In this document: in pieces, positions 1-12,645 of the stretch
Numbering within the stretch: the stretch's first letter is position 1
Layout: each line of letters begins with the position of its first letter
Source: an uncultured Gammaproteobacteria bacterium
GTDB taxonomy: Bacteria > Pseudomonadota > Gammaproteobacteria > Pseudomonadales > Pseudohongiellaceae
Reading direction: 5' to 3'
Assembly (NCBI GenBank): GCA_903887045.1
Contig: CAISOD010000253.1
Span: 1-41,235 of the forward strand
Length of the DNA: 41,235 bases
Translations under genes and position numbers: made by a program
Notes under the pieces: model-generated
What the model was told of the DNA's origin: nothing
Database searches by the model: none
Seen by the model: only the letters and a program-made list of their open reading frames with translations

Positions 1-57
1 AAGCCGGTGTCGCGATCGCTATGATGAGGTCATAACTCCCCTGTATCGGAGACGCCC

Positions 58-600
58 ATGTCTGCCCAGTCCGTCTTTCCCATCAACCATCTGCTCAAAC
101 CGGTTGTCACTGCCCTGTTTGCAGTCGCCGTCAACACTTCCCTGGTGCAAGCCGCCGAACCTGCCAACACAACAACAGTTCAGGAATTGATGGCTGGTGT
201 AGTTACGGACACCACCAACGCGCTGTGGAATGCAGCATTGCTCGAACCCCCTGCCGGAGCCGAGAAGCCCGTACCCACCGATGCGCAATGGCAGGAGTTC
301 CGCGACAACGCCCTCAAGCTGCAAAATGCTCCCGCCTTGCTGATGGCTGACAATCTGCAGATAGCGCCCGCCGGCACACCTGCCACTGAGGGTTCTTTGG
401 CACCTGAAGCTATCGCCACGCTGCGCAAGGAAAAATGGGAAGCCTGGCAGGCGCAAGTAAGTATCCTGCAGGAAGGAACGGCGGCGGCGCTGCGTGCCAT
501 CGACGCAAAAGATTTCGATGCCATACTGCGGGCCGGGGACACGCTTTACGCTGTTTGCGACAGCTGTCACCAGCAGTTCTGGTATCCAGGCCAGCAGTAA
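58..600 (+). CDS. secreted monoheme c-type cytochrome (cytochrome c'-like)
   Basis: A 180-residue protein with an N-terminal signal peptide (hydrophobic stretch about residues 16-31, likely cleavage near the AEP at 33-35), so the mature protein should be periplasmic. A single heme-attachment motif CDSCH lies at 167-171, only nine residues from the C-terminus. The rest is mostly Ala/Leu/Glu-rich and probably helical. A C-terminal CxxCH on a helical bundle is the layout of the cytochrome c' / c-556 group, which bind gases or carry single electrons. The match is by layout only and no distal ligand can be assigned. The start is supported by GGAG six bases upstream. It ends 14 bp from the convergent GNAT gene. 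Heme attachment is well supported; its redox partner is unknown. Confidence 0.75.
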   Translation: MSAQSVFPINHLLKPVVTALFAVAVNTSLVQAAEPANTTTVQELMAGVVTDTTNALWNAALLEPPAGAEKPVPTDAQWQEFRDNALKLQNAPALLMADNLQIAPAGTPATEGSLAPEAIATLRKEKWEAWQAQVSILQEGTAAALRAIDAKDFDAILRAGDTLYAVCDSCHQQFWYPGQQ

Positions 601-614
601 CTGCGTAACTACCG

Positions 615-1088
615 TTATTCTGCCAACTTGCGTAAAGCGTCACCGCTGATGCGGTACTTGATCCACTCGCTTTGCGCCTGTGCACCTAGCGCTTCGTAAA
701 ATTCAATAGCGGGGGTGTTCCAGTCGAGCACGCTCCATTCCAGCCTGCCGCAATTTTCAGCCGCAGCTATCTGCGCCAGTTGACGCAACAACGCCTTGCC
801 GGCGCCTCGCCCACGAAACGCTGGCGACACGTAGACATCTTCCAGATAAATGCCATTGCGACCGAGCCAGGTAGAGTAACTGTAGAAATACACTGCGTAA
901 CCGACTGCCCGGCCGTCTACTTCACAGACCAGGGTTTTGGCGCGAGCAGTGGGACCAAACAGACTGTCGCTGATTCCGTTCTCATCCGTCACTACTTCAT
1001 GAGGCGCTTTTTCGTAAACGGCGAGCTCAACGATCAAATCAAAGATGAGTTTGGCATCGGCTGACGTTGCTGCACGGATATTGATCAT
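615..1088 (-). CDS. GNAT-family N-acetyltransferase (diamine acetyltransferase-like)
   Basis: A 157-residue single-domain GNAT protein. The acetyl-CoA pyrophosphate-binding loop RGRGAGKALL is at residues 92-101, preceded by the beta-4 segment YLEDVYVSP (81-89). A conserved WNTPAIEFYEALGA segment follows at 123-136. The YFYSYSTWLGR stretch before the core is reminiscent of spermidine/spermine or thialysine acetyltransferases (SSAT/SAT2 type), so a small amine is a reasonable substrate guess, but this is inference. The gene begins 9 bp after the cysG stop with GAGAGG just upstream, so it is probably the last gene of the ftsK-to-cysG run. I saw no intrinsic terminator after it. Confidence 0.85.
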   Translation of the reverse strand: MINIRAATSADAKLIFDLIVELAVYEKAPHEVVTDENGISDSLFGPTARAKTLVCEVDGRAVGYAVYFYSYSTWLGRNGIYLEDVYVSPAFRGRGAGKALLRQLAQIAAAENCGRLEWSVLDWNTPAIEFYEALGAQAQSEWIKYRISGDALRKLAE

Positions 1089-1097
1089 TGCAGCCTC

Positions 1098-2474
1098 TCA
1101 GTCACGCCAGCGCAGCGCGGCGTGAAGTTTGACCACTTCACCAACGATGATCAGTGTTGGTGGCTGCACGTTCTGGTTGGCAACCAGCGCAGGCAGCGTT
1201 TGCAGTGTGCCCGTATACACTCTTTGGTTGGGTGTAGTGCCCTGTTGGATCAGTGCTATCGGCAGATCGCGAGAAGCACCGTGCTGCATCAATTGTTTGC
1301 AGATCAGTGGCAGGCTGACGAGTCCCATGTAAAACACCACGGTCTGGCCGGCCTGCACCAGGGGTTCCCAGTCCAGATCACAGCTGTCGTCTTTCAGATG
1401 GCCGGTAACAAAGCGTACTGACTGCGCATGGTCCCTATGTGTCAGCGGAATACCGGCATAGGCAGCACAACCGGAAGCAGCAGTAATGCCGGGCACGATC
1501 TGGAACGGAATACCCGCTGCTGCCAACTCGGCGATTTCTTCACCGCCACGACCGAAGATGAAAGGATCGCCGCCCTTCAAGCGCAGCACACGCTTGCCCT
1601 GCTGCGCCAGTGTCACCATAAGTCTGCTGATTTCTTCCTGTGGCATCGTGTGGTCTGAGCGCTTCTTGCCGACATGAATACGCTCGGCATCCTGGCGGAC
1701 CAGTCGCATGATCTCCTTCGTCACCAGCCGGTCGTACAGCACAACATCCGCCTGTTGCATCAGCCGCAACGCCCTGAATGTCAGCAGATCAGGATCGCCG
1801 GGGCCGGCGCCAACCAGATAAACTTCACCCTGATCCCCCTTGGCGCGGCTCTGTGCCAACGTAGCCTGCAACAAAGCTTCGGCTCTTTCATGCTGCCCAC
1901 TCAGCATCAATTCGGCCACGGGCCCATTGACGATATCTTCCCAGAAGCGCATACGCAGACGCGTGGTGTGGATCCGGGATTTCACGGTATCGCGATAGCG
2001 ACCCATCATTTGCACCAGATTGCCGTAGGTCGAAGGAATGAGAGTTTCCAGTCTGGCTCGCAGCAAGCGCGCCAATACCGGCGCACTGCCACCACTGGAC
2101 ACCGCGACCAGCAATGGCGAACGATCAACAATTGAGGGGAATATGAAACTGCACAACGCAGGCTGGTCGACCACATTGACCGGAAGATTGCGAGCCTTAG
2201 CGTCCACCGACACACGGCGGTTTATGAGCTCGTCATCGGTAGATGCAATGACCAGACTCACACCATCAAGATCGCTGGCTTCATAGCTGCGAAGATAGCA
2301 AATGTGGGGTGGTACCAGTAGCACCTGCAAGCCATCGCAGATTTCGTGGGCAACTACAACCAGCTCTGCTTCGGCACGCAGCAGCAATTGGGCCTTGCGT
2401 AAGGCCACCTGACCGCCGCCAACCAGTAATACCCGCTGCTGGCGCAGACGCAGGAAGACCGGTAGAAAATCCAT
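1098..2474 (-). CDS. cysG: siroheme synthase CysG (trifunctional)
   Basis: A 458-residue protein, full length for CysG, making siroheme from uroporphyrinogen III for assimilatory sulfite/nitrite reductases. The N-terminal dehydrogenase/ferrochelatase half has the NAD-binding [13 protein letters not shown] (19-31), NVVD (100-103, containing the conserved catalytic Asp) and [14 protein letters not shown] (126-139). The C-terminal SAM-dependent methyltransferase has [12 protein letters not shown] (221-232), [15 protein letters not shown] (299-313) and [20 protein letters not shown] (329-348). It follows serS on the same strand with a 21 bp gap holding a GGAGG ribosome binding site. This serS-cysG adjacency is known from Pseudomonas. 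Confidence 0.97.
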   Translation of the reverse strand: MDFLPVFLRLRQQRVLLVGGGQVALRKAQLLLRAEAELVVVAHEICDGLQVLLVPPHICYLRSYEASDLDGVSLVIASTDDELINRRVSVDAKARNLPVNVVDQPALCSFIFPSIVDRSPLLVAVSSGGSAPVLARLLRARLETLIPSTYGNLVQMMGRYRDTVKSRIHTTRLRMRFWEDIVNGPVAELMLSGQHERAEALLQATLAQSRAKGDQGEVYLVGAGPGDPDLLTFRALRLMQQADVVLYDRLVTKEIMRLVRQDAERIHVGKKRSDHTMPQEEISRLMVTLAQQGKRVLRLKGGDPFIFGRGGEEIAELAAAGIPFQIVPGITAASGCAAYAGIPLTHRDHAQSVRFVTGHLKDDSCDLDWEPLVQAGQTVVFYMGLVSLPLICKQLMQHGASRDLPIALIQQGTTPNQRVYTGTLQTLPALVANQNVQPPTLIIVGEVVKLHAALRWRD

Positions 2475-2495
2475 TAGACAGCGAACCTCCGCTTT

Positions 2496-4198
<1,703 letters not shown>

Positions 4199-4200
4199 GT

Positions 4201-5556
4201 TCAGCGCCCCGGCTTGCCATAGCGCTGTTGGGCACTGGCGGCATCCAGTGCGCGCAAATGCGCGAGCTTCTGGCGTATCTGCTCTTCCAGTCCACGCTCT
4301 ACCGGAAAATAGTACTGCTTGTCTTTTATTGCCTCGGGAAAGTAGTTCTCTCCTGCTGCATAAGCACCCGGCTCATTGTGGGCGTAGCGGTATTCAGTAC
4401 CGTAATCGAGTTTCTTCATCAGGCCAGTAGGGGCGTTACGAAGGTGTATCGGCACTTCGTGGCTGGCACTGGCTTGCACATCGGCACGCGCGGTGTTGAA
4501 TGCGTTGTACACCGCGTTGCTCTTCGGCGCGCAAGCGAGAAACACCACTGCCTGGGCAATGGCAAGTTCGCCTTCCGGGCTGCCTAGACGTTCCTGCACA
4601 TCCCAGGCATTCAGCGCGAGTTGCAACGCGCGCGGATCGGCGATGCCGATATCTTCACTCGCCATACGCACAACGCGACGGGCGATGTAGAGAGGATCGC
4701 AGCCACCATCGAGCATGCGGCACAGCCAATACAGCGCAGCATCCGGAGACGATCCACGCACCGCCTTATGCAGCACGGATATCTGTTCGAAGAACACATC
4801 ACCGCCTTTGTCAAAACGGCGCACGCCACCCTGCAGCAACTGGGCAAGTACGGCGTCAGGCAATAATTCTTCACCAGCAGCATTGGTCTCCAGCATGTCG
4901 CACGCCAGCTCCAGCAGATTCAACAGCCGGCGGGCATCGCCATCAGCAGCCAATGCCAATTGCTGTTGTTGCCCAGCCGTCAGGACGATGCGGCGTTGGC
5001 CGAGGCCATTGTTCTCATCCGCCAATGCCAGTGCGATGACTTTGAGCAGCGCCGTTTCATCGAGGCTCTTGAGCACGTAGACCCGAGCCCGCGACAACAA
5101 TGCCGAATTCAACTCGAAGGAAGGGTTCTCGGTGGTAGCGCCAATGAAGATGACAATCCCGTCTTCAATGTGCGGTAGAAACGCATCCTGCTGCGATTTA
5201 TTGAAGCGATGTACCTCGTCGACGAACAAAACCGTTTTGCGGCCGTGCTGGCTACGGACATCCTGCGCACGCTCCAATGCAGCCCGAATTTCCTTCACAC
5301 CAGACAACACCGCCGACAGGGTTTCAAGATGCGCATTGGCGCCGCCCGCCACCATGCGGGCCAGCGTAGTCTTGCCGGTGCCAGGTGGCCCCCACAGAAT
5401 CATCGAATGCGGCTGGCCCAGACGAATCGCTTCATACAACGGTTTTCCCGGGCTGAGAATATGTTCCTGGCCGGCATAACCCGCCAACGCCAATGGCCGC
5501 ATGCGTGACGCCAGTGGCTGATATCCCGGCTTGTCCTGGAACAACGGCAGTGTCAT
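4201..5556 (-). CDS. rarA: replication-associated recombination protein RarA (AAA+ ATPase, MgsA)
   Basis: A 451-residue cytoplasmic AAA+ ATPase of the clamp-loader class acting at stalled replication forks and DNA ends. Walker A is GPPGTGKTT (56-64). Walker B is VLFVDEVHRF with DE at 113-114. IGATTENPSFELNSALLSR supplies sensor 1 and the arginine-finger region. The C-terminal half is the conserved MgsA tetramerisation region (RRVVRMASEDIGIADP, then PEGELAIAQAVVFLACAPKSNAVY). It starts 6 bp after lolA. Length and all motifs are normal. Confidence 0.96.
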   Translation of the reverse strand: MTLPLFQDKPGYQPLASRMRPLALAGYAGQEHILSPGKPLYEAIRLGQPHSMILWGPPGTGKTTLARMVAGGANAHLETLSAVLSGVKEIRAALERAQDVRSQHGRKTVLFVDEVHRFNKSQQDAFLPHIEDGIVIFIGATTENPSFELNSALLSRARVYVLKSLDETALLKVIALALADENNGLGQRRIVLTAGQQQQLALAADGDARRLLNLLELACDMLETNAAGEELLPDAVLAQLLQGGVRRFDKGGDVFFEQISVLHKAVRGSSPDAALYWLCRMLDGGCDPLYIARRVVRMASEDIGIADPRALQLALNAWDVQERLGSPEGELAIAQAVVFLACAPKSNAVYNAFNTARADVQASASHEVPIHLRNAPTGLMKKLDYGTEYRYAHNEPGAYAAGENYFPEAIKDKQYYFPVERGLEEQIRQKLAHLRALDAASAQQRYGKPGR

Positions 5557-5562
5557 GTCAAT

Positions 5563-6264
5563 TCAGTCGCGGGAGGCAGCGGAAGTGGAATCGGAAGTCG
5601 AATCCAGTGTGGAATCAATCACATCCACACCAGCCAGCGGCGCATAGCTGAAAGAGGCGGCATCAACCGAAATATTGCGCTGCACCGAATGGAAGCTCAG
5701 GCTGGTCTGCTGACCAAGACTGTCCTCAAACTGCATCTCTTCCAGCACCACACCGTTGAAAGTAAGGCTCATACGTTCGAACAGACTGTCGGGCTGCCGT
5801 GGCTGCAGGATAAAACGCTGATGCACACCATCCGTCATGGTAGCGGCAGTGACAGCATAGCTTTCGCGAATGCTGTCGGCACTGCCGTTGAGCAGCATCA
5901 CAGGAGTACGGTCAAGTTCGGTGTTGAAAGCCTGGATCGTGACTTGCTCCAGATCCGGCTCGTAGCGCCAGATCCTGCTGCCGTTCGTTACCATCAATTC
6001 GCTGTAGGGCTCGATAATTTCCCAACGAAAGTTGGAGGGCTTCTGCATCAACAATTGCGCGCGGGTTTCCTGCAACTCACGACCTTCCTGGTCCATCAAC
6101 AATTGCTCCACTTCTGCCTGCATCGTGTTGGTTTGCAGCAACAGTTCCACCAGAGCCTGCAACGCAAAGTCTTCGGCAGTGGCAACAGTGGGTGCATCGA
6201 CCGGCGACTGGCCCCACAGCGGTACAGCGGTGATCAACATCAGTATTGTTACGGGAATCTTCAT
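5563..6264 (-). CDS. lolA: outer-membrane lipoprotein carrier protein LolA
   Basis: The periplasmic chaperone that takes lipoproteins from LolCDE to LolB. Starting at 6264 (MKIPVTILML) gives 233 residues with a typical signal peptide ending near residue 18. The frame extends 20 codons further upstream but that would bury the signal peptide. Family features include an N-terminal helix-rich LLLQTNTMQAEVEQLL, FRWEIIEPYSELMVTNG and IWRYEPDLEQVTIQAF (the xxWxYxPxLxQVxI pattern). The C-terminal Asp/Ser/Thr-rich tail (TSDSTSAAS) is longer than usual and looks disordered. It is flanked by ftsK (22 bp upstream) and rarA, the usual order. Confidence 0.93.
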   Translation of the reverse strand: MKIPVTILMLITAVPLWGQSPVDAPTVATAEDFALQALVELLLQTNTMQAEVEQLLMDQEGRELQETRAQLLMQKPSNFRWEIIEPYSELMVTNGSRIWRYEPDLEQVTIQAFNTELDRTPVMLLNGSADSIRESYAVTAATMTDGVHQRFILQPRQPDSLFERMSLTFNGVVLEEMQFEDSLGQQTSLSFHSVQRNISVDAASFSYAPLAGVDVIDSTLDSTSDSTSAASRD

Positions 6265-6286
6265 CAAAGCCCTGTCTTGCGCAGTT

Positions 6287-8677
6287 TCACGAAGGTGGCG
6301 GTGCCAGCACTTCGCGGTTGCCATTGCTGCTCATAGCCGACACCACGCCTGCCATTTCCATGGCTTCAATCAGCCGTGCCGCGCGGTTGTAGCCGATACG
6401 GAATTTGCGCTGCACCGACGAAATGGAAGCCTTGCGCGACTCGGTAACAAATCGGACAGCCTGATCATACATCTGGTCATTCTCTTCGGCATTGCCGCCC
6501 TCGCCTTCTTCGCCTTCGCCACCCAAACCTGGTAGCCCGGCGCCGGATGAGTCAGAGGTAATCGACTCGATGTAGTTGGGCTCACCACGTGCCTTCCAGT
6601 CTGCCACAACGCGGTGCACTTCTTCGTCTGCCACGAAAGCACCGTGTACACGTTGCGCCACGCCGCCGCCGGGTGGCAGGAACAGCATGTCGCCGTGACC
6701 GAGCAACTGTTCGGCCCCGCCCTCACCCAGGATCGTGCGTGAATCGATTTTCGACTGCACCATGAACGACAGGCGTGTCGGGATGTTGGCCTTGATCAGA
6801 CCGGTCAGTACATCCACCGATGGCCGCTGCGTGGCCAGTATCAGGTGGATGCCGGCTGCACGCGCCTTCTGTGCTATGCGAGCGATCAATTCCTCCACTT
6901 TCTTGCCAACGACCATCATCATGTCGGCCAGCTCGTCTACAACGACAACGATCACTGGCAATTCGCTCAACCCATCCGGAGTCTGTTCTTCCAACGCCAG
7001 CATCGGATCGGGCTTCCACAGGGGATCGACTATCGGCTGACCGGCCTTGATCGCATCGGCCACTTTCTTGTTGTAACCGGCGAGGTTGCGCACACCGAGC
7101 GCCGACATCAACTTGTAACGACGCTCCATCTCGGCGACGCACCAGCGCAACGCGTTGGCTGCGTCCTTCATGTCGGTGACCACTGGCGTCAGCAAGTGCG
7201 GAATGCCGTCATAGACCGACAACTCCAGCATCTTCGGGTCAATCATGATCATGCGCACTTCCTGTGGTGTCGATTTGAACAGGATGCTGAGGATCATAGC
7301 GTTGACGCCTACCGACTTGCCGGACCCGGTAGTACCTGCCACCAGCAAGTGCGGCATACGGGCCAGATCGACCACCACTGGGTTACCACCGATATCGTGG
7401 CCAAGCGCCATGCTGACCGGCGAGCGCGCATTGTCGAACTCGGCTGACGACAGCACTTGACCAAGAAAGATCATTTCCTTCTTTTCGTTTGGTATTTCAA
7501 TACCAATGCAGGTTTTGCCGGGAATGACTTCAACCACGCGCAGACTGGATACAGCCAGCGAACGCGCCAGATCCTTCACCAGGTTGCTGATGCGGCTCAC
7601 CTTGATACCGGCGGCGGGCTGCACCTCAAACCGCGTGATGACAGGGCCGGGATTGATTCCAACCACGGTGATGTCGATACTGAAATCCTTGAGCTTGATT
7701 TCAAGCAGCTTTGACATTGCCTCAAGTGCTTCCGGTGAATAGCCAACCGGCTTGTTGTCTTCCCATTCATTCAGCAGCGTGATCGGCGGCAGGTCACCCA
7801 CTACCGGAGTTTCAAACAGCTTGCCCTGTTTCTCTTTCTGCTTTTCACGCACGACACGTCGGCTGGGCTCACGTGGCGCTTCGCGGATCGGCGTGATTTC
7901 GATCAGTGGTCTCTTGGCATCTTTCTCGATGAAGTTGTCGAGCGCTTCCTTGCGCTGGTTGATGTTGTGTTGGGTTTCTTCTTCTTCGCGCTGCTTTTCG
8001 CGGTGACGCTGCCATGCCTCACCTGCATAGCCGAAACACTTCAGGCTGATGGCACCTGTCCGGTCCACCACCTTGAGCCACGACAAGCCGAGTCCCAGTG
8101 TCATTCCCAGCACCAGCATCGTGAGTGCGAGCAGCGTAGTACCCACCAACTGGAACGCCGGCAACAACAAGGACACAAGCGAACGACCCAACAGGCCACC
8201 CGCCGAGCTTTGCAGACTGCTTGCGAAATGCAGACTTGCAAGCAGGCAACTGCTGAGCAACAGCATTACCAGACCCGCAGCACGCATGCTGAATACCGGC
8301 CAGTTGAAGGTGGATACAGTCTGGCGTTCGCGAAACAACGAGTAGGCTTTGTAGAACAATAGCAGCGGCAGCAGGTAGGCCAGGTTGCCTATCAACAGGT
8401 ACAGCACATCCGATAGCCAGGCACCGCTATTACCTACCAGATTGTTGACGGTTTCATTTTCGCCGGTGCTGGACCAGCCCGGGTCCTGTGGCGAATACGA
8501 CAACAGCGCCAGCAACAGATAAAACGCCAGCGCAAGGAAGATGATCATCATCCCCTCTACCATGAACAACTGACTCAGCCCGCTGGTCGGGCTGGGTGTG
8601 TCGTTACGGGTCGCTTTTTCCCGGACTGCTGCCACCGTGGTTACCGAATTTTTCCGCCAAAAACAGATACCTATCAT
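6287..8677 (-). CDS. ftsK: DNA translocase FtsK
   Basis: Septal DNA pump that clears chromosome dimers and activates XerCD at dif. With a start at 8677 the protein has 796 residues, near the short Pseudomonas-type FtsK and far shorter than the 1329 of E. coli, because the linker (roughly 200-310, charged, Lys/Arg/Glu-rich) is brief. The N-terminus has four hydrophobic segments (about 43-62, 88-110, 132-152, 166-199). The RecA-like motor carries Walker [13 protein letters not shown] near residue 445. The last ~65 residues are the winged-helix gamma domain ([20 protein letters not shown]) that reads KOPS. The start is uncertain: no good ribosome binding site precedes 8677, the frame is open to 8731, and a GTG downstream is possible. 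Confidence 0.95.
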   Translation of the reverse strand: MIGICFWRKNSVTTVAAVREKATRNDTPSPTSGLSQLFMVEGMMIIFLALAFYLLLALLSYSPQDPGWSSTGENETVNNLVGNSGAWLSDVLYLLIGNLAYLLPLLLFYKAYSLFRERQTVSTFNWPVFSMRAAGLVMLLLSSCLLASLHFASSLQSSAGGLLGRSLVSLLLPAFQLVGTTLLALTMLVLGMTLGLGLSWLKVVDRTGAISLKCFGYAGEAWQRHREKQREEEETQHNINQRKEALDNFIEKDAKRPLIEITPIREAPREPSRRVVREKQKEKQGKLFETPVVGDLPPITLLNEWEDNKPVGYSPEALEAMSKLLEIKLKDFSIDITVVGINPGPVITRFEVQPAAGIKVSRISNLVKDLARSLAVSSLRVVEVIPGKTCIGIEIPNEKKEMIFLGQVLSSAEFDNARSPVSMALGHDIGGNPVVVDLARMPHLLVAGTTGSGKSVGVNAMILSILFKSTPQEVRMIMIDPKMLELSVYDGIPHLLTPVVTDMKDAANALRWCVAEMERRYKLMSALGVRNLAGYNKKVADAIKAGQPIVDPLWKPDPMLALEEQTPDGLSELPVIVVVVDELADMMMVVGKKVEELIARIAQKARAAGIHLILATQRPSVDVLTGLIKANIPTRLSFMVQSKIDSRTILGEGGAEQLLGHGDMLFLPPGGGVAQRVHGAFVADEEVHRVVADWKARGEPNYIESITSDSSGAGLPGLGGEGEEGEGGNAEENDQMYDQAVRFVTESRKASISSVQRKFRIGYNRAARLIEAMEMAGVVSAMSSNGNREVLAPPPS

Positions 8678-8777
8678 AAACAATAACGGGGGCCGGCGAT
8701 ATGGCGCAGGAGCGCTGACACAGCAGGACATATCCTCATTGCACGTAGTCGGGCTGTCCTCAATTGCAACGCTGAGC

Positions 8778-8783
8778 TATAAA
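8778..8783 (+). promoter_or_regulatory. possible -10 box for the diheme cytochrome gene
   Basis: TATAAA (five of six to consensus) ends 30 bases before the ATG at 8814 and is followed by a good AAGGGGAA ribosome binding site. The -35 candidate at the right distance (TGTCCT) is poor, so this rests on the -10 alone. Confidence 0.3.
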
Positions 8784-8813
8784 CATGCCAACAACAAGAC
8801 CAAGGGGAATGCC

Positions 8814-9788
8814 ATGTACCAATACACCATGCTGAAACCGTTTGCGCGCTGGCTACCACTACTGGTTAGCAGCGCAGTGCTGGCGCAACAACCAGCGGCT
8901 GGTCCGCAAACACCCTTTGAGTGGGCCTACGGCATCAACACACCAGGACTCACCCTGCCTGCCCCCAGCGGCGCGCATAGAGTTCCCGGCAGCGAGCAGG
9001 AGTTCAGCTTCCCTCGCGACCGTTTTTCGCCACCTGACTGGCATCCGCAAGATCACCCTGTGATGCCGCCTGTAGTTGCACAGGGACGCCAGCCGCAGGT
9101 GTTCGCTTGTGGTTACTGCCACCTGCCTGATGGACAGGGCCGGCCAGAGAATGCCAGCCTGGCCGGCTTGTCGGCCGAGTACATCATGCAGCAGATGGCC
9201 GACTATCGCGCCGGTCTGCGCAAGAGTTCTGAGCCACAAATGGTGCCACCATCACTGATGCAGGCGGTGGGTGCCAATGCCACAGCAGAGGAGGCTGAAG
9301 CTGCTGCACACTACTTTGCCAGCCTTACACCACGGCCCTGGATACGAGTGGTGGAAACCAGCATGGTGCCGGAGACTGTCGTGTCAGGCTTCATGTCCAT
9401 CGTTAAACCCGGCGGTGGCGAAGAACCGATCGGCAATCGCATCCTCGAAATGCCGGAAGACCTCGAACGCACCGAGCTGCGCGACAGCCATTCCGGCTTC
9501 ATTGCCTACGTGCCAGTTGGCAGTGTTGAACGTGGTCGTGTATTGGCTGCTGGAACTGATCCCAAAACCAAAGCCTGTGCGCTGTGCCATGGCGAAAATC
9601 TGCACGGACTTGGCCCGGTGCCTCGTTTGGCCGGCCGCTCTCCCAGCTATATGGCCCGTCAGCTGTACGATCTTCAAACCGGCAGCCGCAAAGGGTTGTG
9701 GTCGCCATTGATGACTGAAGTAGTAGCCAAACTGACTCCGGCAGATATCGTGGCGCTCTCTGCCTACATTGCATCACTTAGTCCGTAG
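8814..9788 (+). CDS. secreted diheme c-type cytochrome (c4/c553-like tandem domains)
   Basis: A 324-residue exported protein. The start at 8814 (MYQYTMLKPF) is chosen because AAGGGGAA precedes it and it gives a clear signal peptide ending near VLA at 22-24; the open frame upstream to 8598 has neither. Two heme-binding motifs are present: CGYCH (99-103) with a following GxGRPENASLAGL, and CALCH (255-259) followed by GENLHGLGPVPRLAGRSP. Each is trailed by the YxxxQLxxxxxGxR pattern of class I cytochrome c domains, so this is a tandem di-domain cytochrome such as c4. About 80 residues of non-heme sequence separate the two domains. It probably shuttles electrons in the periplasm; the partner is unknown. 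It is transcribed divergently from ftsK. Confidence 0.85.
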   Translation: MYQYTMLKPFARWLPLLVSSAVLAQQPAAGPQTPFEWAYGINTPGLTLPAPSGAHRVPGSEQEFSFPRDRFSPPDWHPQDHPVMPPVVAQGRQPQVFACGYCHLPDGQGRPENASLAGLSAEYIMQQMADYRAGLRKSSEPQMVPPSLMQAVGANATAEEAEAAAHYFASLTPRPWIRVVETSMVPETVVSGFMSIVKPGGGEEPIGNRILEMPEDLERTELRDSHSGFIAYVPVGSVERGRVLAAGTDPKTKACALCHGENLHGLGPVPRLAGRSPSYMARQLYDLQTGSRKGLWSPLMTEVVAKLTPADIVALSAYIASLSP

Positions 9789-9827
9789 TCCAATTCTGGC
9801 GGTCATCGTTGTTTTCAATCAGGCACA

Positions 9828-10858
<1,031 letters not shown>

Positions 10859-10870
10859 CCATTAACACCC

Positions 10871-11563
10871 ATGCGTGTCTCACTGCCTTGGCTGGATCCG
10901 GTAAGTCTCGAGTTTCCGGATCCGTCCACTGCGCTCACTACCCCGAACGGCCTGTTGGCCGCTGGCGGCGACTTGAGTCCCGCCCGCCTCTTGTGCGCGT
11001 ACCATCTTGGCATCTTCCCCTGGTTCAGCGATGGTCAGCCGATCCTGTGGTGGTCACCTGATCCTCGCATGGTGTTGTTACCGGCGGAGCTTCATATAAG
11101 CCGTAGCCTAGCCAAGACACTGCGCAGCGGCCGCTTTACATTCAGCTCAGACCAGGCCTTTGCCGATGTGTTGCTCGGTTGCGCCGGCAATCGCCGCGAC
11201 AGCGACGGCACTTGGCTGGATATTGACATGCAGCAGGCATATAGCGATTTGCACCGCCTCGGGCATGCACATTCAGTCGAAACCTGGCGGGACGGCAAAC
11301 TGGTGGGCGGCGTGTACGGCGTCGCGCTTGAGGGAATATTCTTCGGAGAGTCGATGTTCAGCCGCGAATCCGATGCTTCGAAGGCTGCTCTTGCCACACT
11401 GGTCAAGGCATTGATACCAGCAGGTTATCGCCTGATCGATTGCCAGGTGACGAATCCGCACCTCGCCACCCTCGGTGCACGTCAGATTGCGCGGCAGGAA
11501 TTCATGCAATATCTGCCATCCACAGCGGACATTTCCCGCCCTGCACACTGGCCCTTACAATAG
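10871..11563 (+). CDS. aat: leucyl/phenylalanyl-tRNA--protein transferase
   Basis: A 230-residue enzyme that adds Leu or Phe from aminoacyl-tRNA to proteins with N-terminal Arg or Lys, making primary N-degrons for ClpS-ClpAP. Diagnostic segments are LLAAGGDLSPARLLCAYHLGIFPW near residues 28-51, WWSPDPRMVL, GTWLDIDMQQAYSDLHRLGHAHSVE, and LVGGVYGVALEGIFFGESMFSR. The gene starts 12 bp after trxB and is followed 25 bp later by bpt, with the clpS/clpA genes nearby on the other strand. Confidence 0.96.
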   Translation: MRVSLPWLDPVSLEFPDPSTALTTPNGLLAAGGDLSPARLLCAYHLGIFPWFSDGQPILWWSPDPRMVLLPAELHISRSLAKTLRSGRFTFSSDQAFADVLLGCAGNRRDSDGTWLDIDMQQAYSDLHRLGHAHSVETWRDGKLVGGVYGVALEGIFFGESMFSRESDASKAALATLVKALIPAGYRLIDCQVTNPHLATLGARQIARQEFMQYLPSTADISRPAHWPLQ

Positions 11564-11588
11564 CGCAATATTGTTTCTGGCCGCTGCC

Positions 11589-12314
11589 ATGACCTCGCTG
11601 AAAGACATCCGGCTGTTTACTACCCAGCCGCACAAGTGCAGTTATCTGCCCGATCAGGAGGCGCAGACACTGTTCATTGATCCTGAATTCCAGGTACAGC
11701 AATCACACAACAGCCGTCTGTCAGAAATCGGTTTTCGCCGCAGCGGGAGTCATGTGTACCGCCCGAATTGCAAGAACTGCCAGCAGTGTCTGTCGTGCCG
11801 GGTGCTGGTGCAGCAGTTTGAACTTAACCGCCGCTTCGACCGTGTGCTGAAGCGCAATTCCGATGTCGAAGTAGCCGAAGTGGATTCGATCATCGATGAC
11901 GAGTATTTCCTGCTGTACAAGCATTACATAGCCGTACGTCACGGCGATGGCGACATGTACCCCCCAAGCCGCGAGCAATTCGAGGCTTTTCTGCTGAAGC
12001 GATGTGACGGTACCCAGTACTTCACCCTGCGCGCCAAGGGTCGCTTGCTGGGGGTATTGGTCACAGACAGGCTCGAAAACGGCCTGTCGGCGGTTTATAC
12101 CTTTTTCGACCCCTTGGAAGATAAGCGCTCGCTCGGCACCTTCGGCGTACTATGGCAGATCCATGAAACCCGCCGGCTTGGTCTCACCTACCTATACTTG
12201 GGTTATTGGATAAGAGACAGCCGCAAAATGCGCTACAAGATCCACTACAGGCCAATGGAACTGTTGGTCCGCCAACGTTGGGTGCTGATGACCGACGCCA
12301 TGCTGGCCCCGTAA
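11589..12314 (+). CDS. bpt: aspartate/glutamate leucyltransferase Bpt (ATE1-like)
   Basis: A 241-residue transferase that adds Leu to proteins with N-terminal Asp or Glu, feeding the N-degron pathway. The ATG at 11589 gives the family N-terminus MTSLKDIRLFTTQPHKCSYL; the frame is open further upstream but overlaps aat. The Cys-rich YRPNCKNCQQCLSCRV and the start of the C-terminal ATE domain (RFDRVLKRNSDVEV) are visible. So are the YFDP-like YTFFDPLEDKRSLGTFGVLW and the closing LGYWIRDSRKMRYKIHYRP. It lies between aat and infA. Confidence 0.95.
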   Translation: MTSLKDIRLFTTQPHKCSYLPDQEAQTLFIDPEFQVQQSHNSRLSEIGFRRSGSHVYRPNCKNCQQCLSCRVLVQQFELNRRFDRVLKRNSDVEVAEVDSIIDDEYFLLYKHYIAVRHGDGDMYPPSREQFEAFLLKRCDGTQYFTLRAKGRLLGVLVTDRLENGLSAVYTFFDPLEDKRSLGTFGVLWQIHETRRLGLTYLYLGYWIRDSRKMRYKIHYRPMELLVRQRWVLMTDAMLAP

Positions 12315-12352
12315 CAACCACGTCCCATTGGTCGCCGGGGGTCAATTCACCG

Positions 12353-12382
12353 TTTACGGCACCTGCGCTTTTCGGGCAGAAT
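12353..12382 (+). promoter_or_regulatory. weak candidate promoter for infA
   Basis: TTTACG (12353-12358), 18 bp spacer, CAGAAT (12377-12382), each four of six to consensus, 30 bases before the infA start. infA could equally be read through from bpt. Confidence 0.22.
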
Positions 12383-12411
12383 GCCCCACCTTGCAAACAC
12401 AGGCTTATTGA

Positions 12412-12630
<219 letters not shown>

Positions 12631-12645
12631 GCGCCCTGTTGGGCT

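Noticed and set aside
12633-12644. GCCC-TGTT-GGGC hairpin between infA and clpA
   Set aside because: A 4 bp stem without a T-run; too weak to call.
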